DNA of 64,000 nt from Dysgonomonas hofstadii (GCF_014196915.1 NZ_JACIEP010000003.1:372001-436000); one strand, 5' to 3'; positions 8,972 to 16,900 are shown, counted from the first letter of the stretch. Notes: generated by a model not told the origin, from the letters alone. Translations and numbers: made by a program.

Positions 8972-9580
8972 TTATCTGAATATATTGTATACTAACGATA
9001 TTCCTATTTTGGTAGGACCGATGTATGCTTTTGTTTTTTTGATCTCTTCGGGAAAATCGGCAAACTGACCGCCTAACTGGTATTTATCATATTGCAGATG
9101 GGCATATCCCAAGCCTATATTGGCATCTATACGGAAACGGCTCGACAGGTAAAATTTATACCCGGCAGTGATACCGGCCGACATTCCCCAGCCTTTGCGA
9201 CGATAACTGGTCTTTTCCTCGTCGCTGTTCTTCAGTCCGATATTGAAGTTCCCGGCCATAGCATAAGGACCCACATAAAAACCATCCCAAAGGTCGTTTG
9301 TATAATAATATTTAGGATTCACGTAATACCTGAAATCGAGGCTGCCGACAAGTACGCGGAAGACTTCTTCATTCTTCTTAAACATATAAGGCATCCACAT
9401 GACATCTGTATTTATTGTAAGTTGCCGCCCAACTGTCCATTCTACTCCGATATTCGGATTACCGGTCAGGAGAAATGGTGCATTTGTTTTGATCGCCTGG
9501 GCATTTGCTCCGGGATTGTAACAAAGGAACATCATCAACAGTACCGCTCCCGTAGAAATGTATTTGATATAATGTTTCAT
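8972..9580 (-). CDS. DUF3575 outer-membrane beta-barrel protein
   Basis: 202 residues with a signal peptide (ISTGAVLLMMFLCYNPGANAQ). The mature protein begins AIKTNAPFLLTGNPNIGVEW, the hallmark start of DUF3575 proteins, and continues with alternating amphipathic strands ending in an aromatic C-terminal strand (IGISLVYNIFR), as expected for a small outer-membrane barrel. It sits between the FimB/Mfa2-type anchor gene and the TPR/PD40/OmpA gene with gaps of 30 and 9 nt. The neighbourhood suggests it is part of the outer-membrane platform of the fimbria. Barrel and family are seen; the partner is inferred. Confidence 0.85.
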   Translation of the reverse strand: MKHYIKYISTGAVLLMMFLCYNPGANAQAIKTNAPFLLTGNPNIGVEWTVGRQLTINTDVMWMPYMFKKNEEVFRVLVGSLDFRYYVNPKYYYTNDLWDGFYVGPYAMAGNFNIGLKNSDEEKTSYRRKGWGMSAGITAGYKFYLSSRFRIDANIGLGYAHLQYDKYQLGGQFADFPEEIKKTKAYIGPTKIGISLVYNIFR

Positions 9581-9610
9581 TGAGTTAAAATATATATTAA
9601 TGAATATTCT

Positions 9611-10618
9611 TTATGCATCTATACCACCGCTACCAGAACCGGATCCTCCTTCTACTTCAATCTGTGGATTCCAATCCTCAATATCATCCAGGTGTAATAT
9701 CTGAATATTGTTACCATCAACCTCTACGACAAGAGTCTCATTCATATGTAAAACCAGCGGATTCTTCGCTTTATCTACTACTGCAATAGACATTTCGTAT
9801 ATAGTTTCACCAGAAAGTCCAATGAAACTGAGAGTTAAATCAATAGGTATATTCTGATATTCTTCTTCTGTCAGATCGGGTGAAGGGTAGTAATAGTTCT
9901 GGATCCCGAAAGGGAAATCTTTATATTCTAAATCGAACACCGTCGATACTAATTTCATTTTATCGCCTGGTGTTTTTCTGGAGGAACGTGTAAGGTCAAT
10001 GCTTGTTAGCTTTGACAAATATTGAGTAGTTCCGATACCTGTAGCTTCTATTCTTACTTCTTTTATATTAGCTTTTGTCAACTGGGAATTAACCTCTGTG
10101 AGATTTTTGAATGCGACACATATACGCCCTACATATTTAGACTCTAATAAGGCCGTATCGGAAACAACAGGTCCGGGGAAATTAATTGTCGTATTCTTAT
10201 AATCGACATAAATTGCAGATGGTTCTTCATAAGTTCCATCCGTAGATTGTTTCAGATCAAATCTAGCTTCGCTGTATGTGTTGAGGTCTTGAAAATATAT
10301 ATCCTGTACATTTGTAAAGCAATAAACGTTATAATTGCCGGGATAAAGTCTAAAATTGAAGTTTCCCAACAGACTTCTCGCATTCTCTGAAAAGGGATTG
10401 TGAGAATATCTTTCCTTTTGTAGTACATCATTGTAAATAAAGATGCTAAGGTCTTCTATACCATATGTTTCTGTTCTTAAGTTCTTGTCCGCTTTAGGAA
10501 CATAGATCTCATAATTCGTCTCATCCTCGAAATAGTCATATGTACATGACGGGACAAGTAGTATTACTAACGAGATAACCAGCAAGTAAAGAACCTGTGA
10601 AGAATATCTTTTATTCAT
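9611..10618 (-). CDS. FimB/Mfa2 family fimbrial anchor lipoprotein
   Basis: 335 residues. The signal peptide ends in a lipobox (VILLVPSC) followed by TYDYFEDETNYEIYVP. The N-terminal domain has EDLSIFIYNDVLQKERY and FNFRLYPGNYNVYCFTNVQDIYF, the typical pattern of FimB/Mfa2 proteins in which YPGxYxVxxFxN precedes the second strand set. The second domain contains RICVAFKNLTE. The end is a Gly/Ser-rich tail. In Porphyromonas, Mfa2/FimB anchors the fimbria to the outer membrane and sets its length. It follows the major fimbrillin gene after 165 nt that contain a strong stem-loop, which could lower its expression relative to the major subunit. Confidence 0.8.
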   Translation of the reverse strand: MNKRYSSQVLYLLVISLVILLVPSCTYDYFEDETNYEIYVPKADKNLRTETYGIEDLSIFIYNDVLQKERYSHNPFSENARSLLGNFNFRLYPGNYNVYCFTNVQDIYFQDLNTYSEARFDLKQSTDGTYEEPSAIYVDYKNTTINFPGPVVSDTALLESKYVGRICVAFKNLTEVNSQLTKANIKEVRIEATGIGTTQYLSKLTSIDLTRSSRKTPGDKMKLVSTVFDLEYKDFPFGIQNYYYPSPDLTEEEYQNIPIDLTLSFIGLSGETIYEMSIAVVDKAKNPLVLHMNETLVVEVDGNNIQILHLDDIEDWNPQIEVEGGSGSGSGGIDA

Positions 10619-10649
10619 TTTTTAAATAATAAGATTACATCTGGATATA

Positions 10650-10717
10650 TTACCTGCCATACCGGGATTTTTACTGATAATTACATCGGTAATTATCCCG
10701 GCTGAGATGGCAAGTAA
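10650..10717 (-). promoter_or_regulatory. Intercistronic stem-loop between major fimbrillin and anchor genes
   Basis: On the + strand TTAC-CTGCCAT-A-CCGGGAT (10650-10668) can pair with ATCCCGG-ctgag-ATGGCA-A-GTAA (10695-10717). Inside it, ATAATTAC (10677-10684) and GTAATTAT (10689-10696) form a second perfect 8-bp stem. It lies in the 165-nt gap after the fimbrillin stop and before the anchor start. It may act as a partial terminator or an mRNA stabiliser giving excess major subunit; that role is inferred. Confidence 0.6.
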
Positions 10718-10783
10718 GAATGTTTAATTAATCTTTAAAGTTCAAGTAGTTTATGAAAAACTGTAAGTGCAATACTACACAGT

Positions 10784-12052
10784 TTATACATCCATTGGTT
10801 CGGTTTCAATAACAGAATTCCAATCTTCCGGTGTGCCAACTGTAATTTCAAGTTCACCTTCTCCTTCAAAAGGAGTAATTTTACCTTCTCCCTTTGTTTT
10901 GATGGAAATTTTCACTTCGCGGATTGTGTTACGAGAGAATACACCTTTGATCGTACCTTTCCAGTATACCGGTTGTGCAACTGCAGCTACACCATCTTCA
11001 AACTCATATCCGGCTTGTACCCATCCTGTAAGACGAACTTTATATCTGTTTTCTGCCTTAATATCGCCTCCGCTAGTAAATGTTCCGTCAGCTATTTCTT
11101 TCTTTGTAGCATTTGGCAATACCTGGATATCTTTCCACATAGTATATATATCTGTTCCTTCAGTACCTAGTATAGTTACTGCACCGCCAGCCGGATTCTT
11201 ATAGCCTGACACCGGATCTGCTGTATTGTAAGCATCTGTGCCATATGCACCTATTATTATCCTGTTTGGATTAAATGAAACAGCATCGTATATACCGCCA
11301 TTGAATGTATCGAACTGAAGACCAAGACCTACAGGCATATTTTCGATAGATATAAGACATGAAGAATGGTTGAAACTTACTTCATTCAATTTTGGAGCTG
11401 TAGGTTTAACTTCTTTATCAACAAGGATGCGAGCCATTGAAATTTCACGTTTCAGAGCTAAAGTTCCTAATGTATTCTTTTCGCCCTCTTTTACTTCCAC
11501 ACCAGTCTGATAGGCAGTAAACACCTCTGATGATGCTTCATACGGTTTATAGCTGGCGTTAGTTGTCAGGAATGTATGTTCTGTAGGAAAACCTGCTGCT
11601 CTTTCTTTAAGATCGATATAGATTTCGGAATTTACTTTCTTTCCAACAACATTGTAACGATCCAATTCAACCCATGCACTACTGGAAGAACCACCTAAAG
11701 TAGTTGCTACATTATCAGAAGTATAATTAATATTCGCTACAAGAGCAAGAGTATATGTACCCGCAGGAACATCATTCCAAGAGAATGTCGCATTAGATGT
11801 AGTTGGTTGCACAATACGGGAGTAAGCAACTGAACCATCAGTTCTATACAATAACATTTGAACTTGTTTCACATTGTCCCAACCAGTAATAGGAATTGCT
11901 TTTGATACCGAATTTTTGTTTGTGATACCATCAAAAGCTAAGGTAGTAACAACTTCCCCGGTACCAGTAGGATTGTTCAGAACATTCTCATCGTTGCTAC
12001 AAGATGTTAGCAGCAAAACGGCAGAAGTCAAACTCAATAATACTTTTTTCAT
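10784..12052 (-). CDS. Major fimbrillin (FimA/Mfa1-type), first gene of the fimbrial operon
   Basis: 422 residues. The signal peptide ends in a lipobox (AVLLLTSCSNDEN), as for fimbrillin precursors. The N-terminal domain shows VKQVQMLLYRTDGSVAY and the Gly-Thr-Tyr strand VPAGTYTLALVANINY. The centre has NTLGTLALKREISMARILV, very like the FimA segment in which an Arg-rich strand starts domain 2. The C-terminal strand region is GKITPFEGEGELEITVGTPEDWNSVIE. In this family, removal of the N-terminal strand opens a groove for donor-strand polymerisation. Being first in the string and followed by a stem-loop fits the shaft subunit. The start has a classic MKKVLL signal. About 360 nt upstream lies the putative invertible switch. 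Confidence 0.8.
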   Translation of the reverse strand: MKKVLLSLTSAVLLLTSCSNDENVLNNPTGTGEVVTTLAFDGITNKNSVSKAIPITGWDNVKQVQMLLYRTDGSVAYSRIVQPTTSNATFSWNDVPAGTYTLALVANINYTSDNVATTLGGSSSSAWVELDRYNVVGKKVNSEIYIDLKERAAGFPTEHTFLTTNASYKPYEASSEVFTAYQTGVEVKEGEKNTLGTLALKREISMARILVDKEVKPTAPKLNEVSFNHSSCLISIENMPVGLGLQFDTFNGGIYDAVSFNPNRIIIGAYGTDAYNTADPVSGYKNPAGGAVTILGTEGTDIYTMWKDIQVLPNATKKEIADGTFTSGGDIKAENRYKVRLTGWVQAGYEFEDGVAAVAQPVYWKGTIKGVFSRNTIREVKISIKTKGEGKITPFEGEGELEITVGTPEDWNSVIETEPMDV

Positions 12053-12410
12053 TTTTTAATTTTTTAATGTTTAAGTAAACTTGTATATAGTTAAAGCTAT
12101 GTGTGTGTTCAATTTTTAGGATGTGCTTTTTAGGGCCTATATAGAATACAGGCATATAATACTTTTCATCAGAATCAAAATTCTTCTGGCAAGTAATCCT
12201 TTATTGAAGCTTAATCGTGCTGGATAGTATTAACTGCAATTCATGATTCGATTATGGCGACAATTCCTTTTGTAGCCAATTCCCCGCTTTATCCGTCCGC
12301 CGATAGTTTGTCAATTTCACACAATGTTTGTCAATTTAACACATTAGTACTACATTTCATAAACAAATCCCTATCTTATTCATAATAAATATAATACTTT
12401 CGAATAAATG
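12053..12410. promoter_or_regulatory. Fimbrial operon leader and promoter region outside the switch
   Basis: This 358-nt gene-free stretch separates the major fimbrillin start from the left inverted repeat of the putative switch. I see no perfect TAnnTTTG box on the minus strand. The main recognisable structure is the 20-bp tandem repeat at 12306-12345. The promoter must lie here or inside the invertible segment. Confidence 0.5.
12306..12345. promoter_or_regulatory. Tandem 20-bp direct repeats, likely AraC-type binding site
   Basis: Two head-to-tail copies, GTTTGTCAATTTCACACAAT (12306-12325) and GTTTGTCAATTTAACACATT (12326-12345), match at 18 of 20 positions. A 20-bp period is about two helical turns, the usual spacing for AraC-family binding repeats. 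They lie between the fimbrillin gene and the AraC-type gene, so that regulator is the natural candidate, which is inference. Confidence 0.6.
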
Positions 12411-12433
12411 TTCCGTCACTTACGAAGTGACAG
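12411..12433 (+). repeat. Left 23-bp inverted repeat of putative invertible segment
   Basis: These 23 bases are the exact reverse complement of 13621-13643. The core GTCACTTACGAAGTGAC is itself a palindrome with 7-bp arms around ACG, like the paired binding arms of a tyrosine recombinase crossover site. The match stops abruptly on both sides. Confidence 0.75.
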
Positions 12434-12520
12434 ATTATAAAGACAAAAACAGCTAGATACAAGGAAATAAAAGGAAAAAGCTAATATCACACTTCCAGAT
12501 GTTTTACAAACTGCCGAACA

Positions 12521-12563
12521 AATTATTTACCCGGACGGGTGAATAATTATGGGTTTCTCCCAT
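12521..12563. other. Two adjacent small hairpins upstream of the AraC-type gene
   Basis: AATTATT-T-ACCC and GGGT-G-AATAATT (12521-12548) form a stem with loop GGAC. ATGGG-TTTCT-CCCAT (12549-12563) forms a second stem. Both lie inside the putative invertible segment, roughly 110-150 nt before the regulator start. They may belong to the regulator's promoter or insulate against read-through. Confidence 0.4.
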
Positions 12564-12669
12564 ATTGTGTTATAATACACCACTTTACAGCAATTTCCAT
12601 GCAGGGGAAATAACAAAAAGCAAAAAATTTTTACAAACAATTGTTAAACTCACTGTAAAATTGCGTTTT

Positions 12670-13551
12670 ATGGAACTTTTATACTCAGAAGAACATCTGA
12701 GCTGCATTAACTATGATAAAGGGGAAAACCCTATTATTGAAGCGGTTTCTATTGAAAAAGGTAAATTGTGGGAGAATGTCCCACTGGGAAATAAATTAAT
12801 TTTCGTGCTAGACGGGGAGATTTTATTTTCTTTGGGTAAGTTTACTAATTGCCAAATTAGAAAAAGTCAAATACTATATCTTCCTGCTGGCTATAATTTC
12901 TTATGCAAAGCAGTAGAGGATTGTAGCTTGCTTGTTATGTGTATACAAGGGCAGGCCCGTTTTTGTGATGATTATAATTTTACGGATCTTGAAAAGGATA
13001 TTTCGCAAGTGTCGAAGTACTCTAGTGCAACACAAGTAAAATTAGGCACGTTAGAAATAAACGAGATCATGGAGAAATACCTTGATGTCTTACTGGAATA
13101 CATAGATGCCGGCGCTAATTGTAAATGCTTTTACTTAATAAAAATAAAAGAATTATTCTATATATTCAGATGGTTCTATCCCAAGGAGGTTTTAGTTGAG
13201 TTCTTCCAAAATGCCTTGAAAGGAGGGAATGACTTTGCTACATATATTATGGATGCCTGGTATAAATACAAATCGGTAGGAGAATTGGCTGAGGCTATGA
13301 ATTATACAGTATCAGGCTTCGAGAAACGGTTTAAACGGGTATTTGGAATATCACCTTATAAATGGATGATAAATCAAAAAGCAGAAAGGATATTTCATCA
13401 ATTGAGAACAACAGATTTAACTCTAAAGCAGATAAGTTCTAATTTTGGTTTTACTTCTGTATCACATTTTAACGACTTTTGTAAGGCAAATATTGGTAAA
13501 TCGCCGGGAGATATAAGAGAAAAGAGTCGGATTGGCGGAAATCTGGAATAA
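12670..13551 (+). CDS. AraC-family transcriptional regulator inside the putative invertible segment
   Basis: About 293 residues from the ATG at 12670 (MELLYSEEHLSC). The longer frame to 12565 adds 35 residues without family character. The N-terminal half is a cupin-like sensing domain (KLIFVLDGEILFSLG, QILYLPAGYNFLCK). The C-terminal 90 residues are the double helix-turn-helix: SVGELAEAMNYTVSGFEKRF, then TLKQISSNFGFTSVSHFNDF, and KSPGDIR at the end. It is divergent from the fimbrial operon, and both flanks carry the 23-bp inverted repeat. It may activate or repress the fimbrial promoter. Inversion would turn the gene towards the fimbrial operon. Confidence 0.85.
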   Translation: MELLYSEEHLSCINYDKGENPIIEAVSIEKGKLWENVPLGNKLIFVLDGEILFSLGKFTNCQIRKSQILYLPAGYNFLCKAVEDCSLLVMCIQGQARFCDDYNFTDLEKDISQVSKYSSATQVKLGTLEINEIMEKYLDVLLEYIDAGANCKCFYLIKIKELFYIFRWFYPKEVLVEFFQNALKGGNDFATYIMDAWYKYKSVGELAEAMNYTVSGFEKRFKRVFGISPYKWMINQKAERIFHQLRTTDLTLKQISSNFGFTSVSHFNDFCKANIGKSPGDIREKSRIGGNLE

Positions 13552-13620
13552 ACGGGTGTCTTTTTAAACGGCCTTGATCTATAAATTTATATAATTTTGC
13601 TTCATCGAATTTTAATATGA

Positions 13621-13643
13621 CTGTCACTTCGTAAGTGACGGAA
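13621..13643 (-). repeat. Right 23-bp inverted repeat of putative invertible segment
   Basis: Perfect inverted copy of 12411-12433 on the other side of the AraC-type gene. The segment between the two copies is 1187 bp. The site is about 230 nt from the 3' end of the tyrosine recombinase gene. Confidence 0.75.
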
Positions 13644-13677
13644 TACAGTCTACACTTTTTTCATGTTATAAATGTAT

Positions 13678-13725
13678 AACTTTAACATTTAGATAGCAAC
13701 ATTAGTACACAAACTTTAACATTTA
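13678..13725. repeat. Direct repeat AACTTTAACATTTA, 34-bp period
   Basis: Two identical 14-bp copies at 13678-13691 and 13712-13725, just outside the right inverted repeat. They may be accessory recombinase binding sites or a chance A/T-rich repeat. Confidence 0.35.
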
Positions 13726-13748
13726 AATGCTAAATTACAATTAGCATT
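13726..13748. repeat. Inverted repeat AATGCTAA / TTAGCATT
   Basis: Perfect 8-bp arms at 13726-13733 and 13741-13748 around a 7-nt centre. The 8-7-8 geometry resembles a tyrosine recombinase crossover site and it lies close to the recombinase gene. It could equally be a weak hairpin. Confidence 0.35.
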
Positions 13749-13793
13749 ACTGGGTTCTGAAAAAATGCAAATTTCAGGACAAAGCATCTTCTG

Positions 13794-13813
13794 CCTGTCT
13801 GTGCGAAGACAGG
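13794..13813. terminator. Terminator-like hairpin between convergent genes
   Basis: CCTGTCT (13794-13800) pairs perfectly with AGACAGG (13807-13813) over a 6-nt loop. A run of T follows about 25 nt later on the + strand. It may end AraC-side or recombinase-side transcripts. Confidence 0.4.
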
Positions 13814-13872
13814 TAAAGATAAATAATGTAGTCTTTTTTTATAAGTTGTGTAAATTTTAATTTTAAGACCTA

Positions 13873-15153
13873 TTAATACTTTGGAAGGTATTGTCTCTTC
13901 GTGGTCATACCTATGGCAGCCGATACAATATCATTAGCCTGGTCTAAAATAGAGCGGTCTAATGCCGCCAGATAAGTATAAGTTGTTTTTTCATTAGAAT
14001 GCCCCAGGCTCTCACTTATCACCCATATAGGCAAGTTTTCCTTTTTAGCCATTGTTGCCCAACTATGGCGCGAAACATGCGTAGACAAGCATCTATTGAT
14101 ACCGGCCTTAGCTGCCAGAGACTTTAAACACCTGTTTTGTTGCCGTAGCCCACTTTCATAATATAGCCTCTTGGATTTATTATTATTCCGGATAATAGGA
14201 AACAGATAAGGGGAATCCTTTACTTCTCCGGCAAAACTGTCAATTAACAACTGCAGTTTTGATGTGATCTTGACTTCTATCAACTGGCCTGTTTTCTTTC
14301 TGTAATAACGGATAATCTCTCCATGTATATTATCTTTTCTCAAATAGGCCATATCTACAAAACTCATACCCCGGGTATGAAAACAAAAGAAAAATATACG
14401 CCATGCTTTATACAAACTTGATTTATCCATTTCCGAGGTTTTCCCTTTGTCGAGGAAACCGGAAAATTCAAGATCGTGTAGGCGTTGAATCTCTTCCGCA
14501 CTCAAAGCCCGTTTACGAGTCTTATCTACTCCGGTGTATACATCCAGAAACGGATTTTCATTTTTGGCCTCAATATAGCCTTTCCGTATTGCTTTGTTGT
14601 AAATAGCCCGTAGATTACGCATATAAAATGAGATTGTATTCAATCGCCTCCCTTTTTCTTTTAACGAACGTTCATAACTTTTAATAAGGAAGCAATTGAT
14701 ATGAGATAAAGGTATATCTCTCCCGCTGTTGAATTCAATAATTCCACAAGTTACGGTCCAATAGGCACGGGCCGTCCGTTCTTGCCCCAGGCGAATCAGC
14801 TCTCCGGATAGTTGGCGTACAAAACTTTTCAGACCAATATCGGTTAGATTAAACTGGAAATGAGAAATAATTTCCTGAAGTCCGTAGGCGCCCTCCTTCT
14901 CAAGAGAGCGGATTGTCTGTGCAAACAGGTGTCTGCTTTGCTGCAGATACTCTTCAACCTGGCGTAAGTAAGACTCTCTGTCAGGATGCTGATGTATAAC
15001 CTGTTGTCGGGAAGCACTCCATTCATTCGGATAAAGTTTGAATGGCGTACTCAACTGCTTGACCTTGCGCTTATGGATAAACCTTAAGTTCAAGCTACCG
15101 GTATAACCTCCACCTCGGGATGAGTACCGATAAATAAAAGACATAGTTGCCAT
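13873..15153 (-). CDS. Tyrosine site-specific recombinase (integrase/invertase)
   Basis: 426 residues. The N-terminus (FIYRYSSRGGGYTGSLNLRF) matches the arm-binding domain of Bacteroidota integrases, followed by a SAM-like core-binding domain (about 105-205). The catalytic domain shows all key residues: Arg261 in HTRGMSF, Lys in YRKKTG, His359-x-x-Arg362 in HVSRHSWAT, His in LGHS, and nucleophile Tyr394 in TTYTYLAAL. Tyrosine recombinases of this type mediate local inversions in Bacteroides surface loci as well as element integration. Here the gene lies beside a pair of inverted lox-like repeats. No transfer genes or att-flanked element are visible, which favours a local invertase. It is full length with no frameshift. 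Confidence 0.9.
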   Translation of the reverse strand: MATMSFIYRYSSRGGGYTGSLNLRFIHKRKVKQLSTPFKLYPNEWSASRQQVIHQHPDRESYLRQVEEYLQQSRHLFAQTIRSLEKEGAYGLQEIISHFQFNLTDIGLKSFVRQLSGELIRLGQERTARAYWTVTCGIIEFNSGRDIPLSHINCFLIKSYERSLKEKGRRLNTISFYMRNLRAIYNKAIRKGYIEAKNENPFLDVYTGVDKTRKRALSAEEIQRLHDLEFSGFLDKGKTSEMDKSSLYKAWRIFFFCFHTRGMSFVDMAYLRKDNIHGEIIRYYRKKTGQLIEVKITSKLQLLIDSFAGEVKDSPYLFPIIRNNNKSKRLYYESGLRQQNRCLKSLAAKAGINRCLSTHVSRHSWATMAKKENLPIWVISESLGHSNEKTTYTYLAALDRSILDQANDIVSAAIGMTTKRQYLPKY

Positions 15154-15425
15154 GATTTTAAAAATTTATGTTTTAACTGCTGTATAGATCCAATATTGGG
15201 TCAAATTCTTGTAAATATACCGAATATCTGATGCCATACATACAATTAGCTGATAATATTTTAACTTTTATCGTGTTAGCAGTTATATTATCATTAACAT
15301 TTTATAATATATATTTGTTTTTCTGTTTGGCGTATATGTTTGTTTATAGTTCCTTTTATCCCTTTAAAGTTATTTTTGACAACAAGAAATGCTTCCGGGT
15401 AAGATAAATACTCAATTTAAAACAT
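15154..15425. other. A/T-rich region upstream of the recombinase gene
   Basis: This stretch, together with the terminator at 15426-15463, separates the recombinase start from the end of the DUF1080 gene. It must contain the recombinase promoter, but I see no clear TAnnTTTG box on the minus strand. No ORF is present. Confidence 0.4.
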
Positions 15426-15463
15426 CAGAAAAGCCGGTAGATTAACTTCTACCGGCTTTTCTG
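15426..15463. terminator. Strong rho-independent terminator
   Basis: Perfect 16-bp arms, CAGAAAAGCCGGTAGA (15426-15441) and its complement (15448-15463), with a 6-nt loop. A/T flanks on both sides allow it to work in both directions. It closes the DUF1080/isomerase operon, which ends at 15501 on the minus strand. Confidence 0.85.
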
Positions 15464-15500
15464 AATTTTATATTATAAAAACAATTTTTATTTTTTTATC

Positions 15501-16886
15501 TTATAGTTTTATCTTTGGCTTGTACATGTTTTGCTGTGTCAAACCACATTCATTTTTCATATATATAGAATATTCCAGCCGCCCCACCTCTGGGCTTATA
15601 TTGTTTGAACCGAAAGTAAATTTTATTCCGGCATTTTTTGCTTTTATAATAATCGCTTTATTCGGAATCTTGTATAATTCATTTATCTCTAAAGCCATAT
15701 TACTTTTAGCGAGTGCATCGATTACCTTATTCATCCTGTCTTCCGTCCAGAATTCATCGTAACGGTCGTTTAATTGTTCAGGCAGGAAAAACGGGTTAAC
15801 AAATACGTCAGCAGGCTCTTCCAGCATATCACAAGTTCTGTCAACAATCATGTCCATATATTTTTGCTCGTCGTCAATCATCACTTCTTCATTTATCCAC
15901 AGACGCACCCGGCGGCCTTTCATATCATTAAATGTAAGTGCATCGGTAAAGACGAAATCAAATTCGTTCCTTGCCTTTTCCGAAAATGTAGTCACCCACT
16001 CGCGGCCTTCTCCCTGCATGGCAAGTATAAAGGGTTGGTTGCGCATTGTATCGAGGAAATTAAATACTTCATCATCATTTGTGATCGGAAAACCGATCCC
16101 GCAATTAGGAGCAATGGCATAATTGATACCCAGTTTTCTCGATTGCTTTGCCGCAGCTTCCTTTGAGAATCCTCCTTTTAAATGGACATGATAGTCGAGA
16201 ACAGGAAAATCGTCCTGATGAAGACGGAGTATATCATCATTTTGCTCATCTTTGGCAATCGCCAGTTGTGCCGGTATATTTATATCCTTTCTGTCAAGCG
16301 TTTCAATAGAGATATTTTTAAATTCGATACTTCCATCCCCTCTGCTAGCCAGCAAAATCGTCCCGTTTGAAAGAACAGATTTATCGTTCGGAGATATACG
16401 TATTGGATTTTTAGGTTCCAGATACTCTACAACAGGCTCTCCATCTATTTTTACCGTTATCGACTGACCTTCTACCCGGATATTCATTGTAAACCATTGA
16501 TCATCCTTTATCCGGCTTTTAGTAAGGTTTCGAACCGACAGCAAACTTCCTGTCATTCGCCACCATACCGGATCTGCCACATCATTATTAATCGCTATCC
16601 GATAGCCCTTACCGGAATCGTCAGTGTGAAAATTTATATAACCTTTTCCATTCTGTGTGGAACGCATCACCAGTTCCAAGTCAAAATCTTTATAATTCCC
16701 GTCTTTAAGAATAGCATAAGAATCCTGACCAGAAAGGATTAAAAGACTGTCTTTTATAGAAACATTGCCTGAAGTCTGCCAGCTTTTATTGTCAACTCCA
16801 CCAAATAATAGCCTGCTTTTTGAATCAGCACATGAGTTCAACCAGATGAAACTTAAAGCGAATAATGCTGTTATAACCCTGTTCAT
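15501..16886 (-). CDS. Lipoprotein fusing a DUF1080 domain to a PHP-like domain
   Basis: 461 residues with a lipobox (FIWLNSCADS). Residues about 25-200 are a DUF1080 (3-keto-disaccharide hydrolase/lyase-like, concanavalin-type) domain: the start SRLLFGGVDNKSWQTSGNVS, then FDLELVMRST, GYINFHTDD and the late ASRGDGSIEFKNISIETL. Residues about 225-450 resemble a PHP or amidohydrolase-type metal domain with a His-x-His motif in VLDYHVHLKGGFS and a late FTFGSNN. DUF1080 proteins act on 3-keto glycosides in known Bacteroides operons; the PHP part suggests a second hydrolytic step. It follows a secreted sugar isomerase-like gene by 14 nt, so the two probably handle an oxidised sugar in the periplasm. 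The substrate is unknown. Confidence 0.7.
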   Translation of the reverse strand: MNRVITALFALSFIWLNSCADSKSRLLFGGVDNKSWQTSGNVSIKDSLLILSGQDSYAILKDGNYKDFDLELVMRSTQNGKGYINFHTDDSGKGYRIAINNDVADPVWWRMTGSLLSVRNLTKSRIKDDQWFTMNIRVEGQSITVKIDGEPVVEYLEPKNPIRISPNDKSVLSNGTILLASRGDGSIEFKNISIETLDRKDINIPAQLAIAKDEQNDDILRLHQDDFPVLDYHVHLKGGFSKEAAAKQSRKLGINYAIAPNCGIGFPITNDDEVFNFLDTMRNQPFILAMQGEGREWVTTFSEKARNEFDFVFTDALTFNDMKGRRVRLWINEEVMIDDEQKYMDMIVDRTCDMLEEPADVFVNPFFLPEQLNDRYDEFWTEDRMNKVIDALAKSNMALEINELYKIPNKAIIIKAKNAGIKFTFGSNNISPEVGRLEYSIYMKNECGLTQQNMYKPKIKL

Positions 16887-16900
16887 AAATCAAAATTTAA

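Larger units (their letters stand above)
13552..13872. other. Intergenic region between AraC-type gene and recombinase, repeat-rich
   Basis: This 321-nt gap between convergent genes contains the right inverted repeat (13621-13643), a 14-bp direct repeat, an 8-bp-arm palindrome and a terminator-like hairpin, each listed separately. No ORF of note is present. Confidence 0.6.

Noticed and set aside
13873-15153. Recombinase as the integrase of a conjugative or phage element
   Set aside because: No transfer, phage or att-flanked structure is visible nearby, while a perfect inverted repeat pair is. Local invertase is the better reading, though element integrase cannot be excluded from this window alone.
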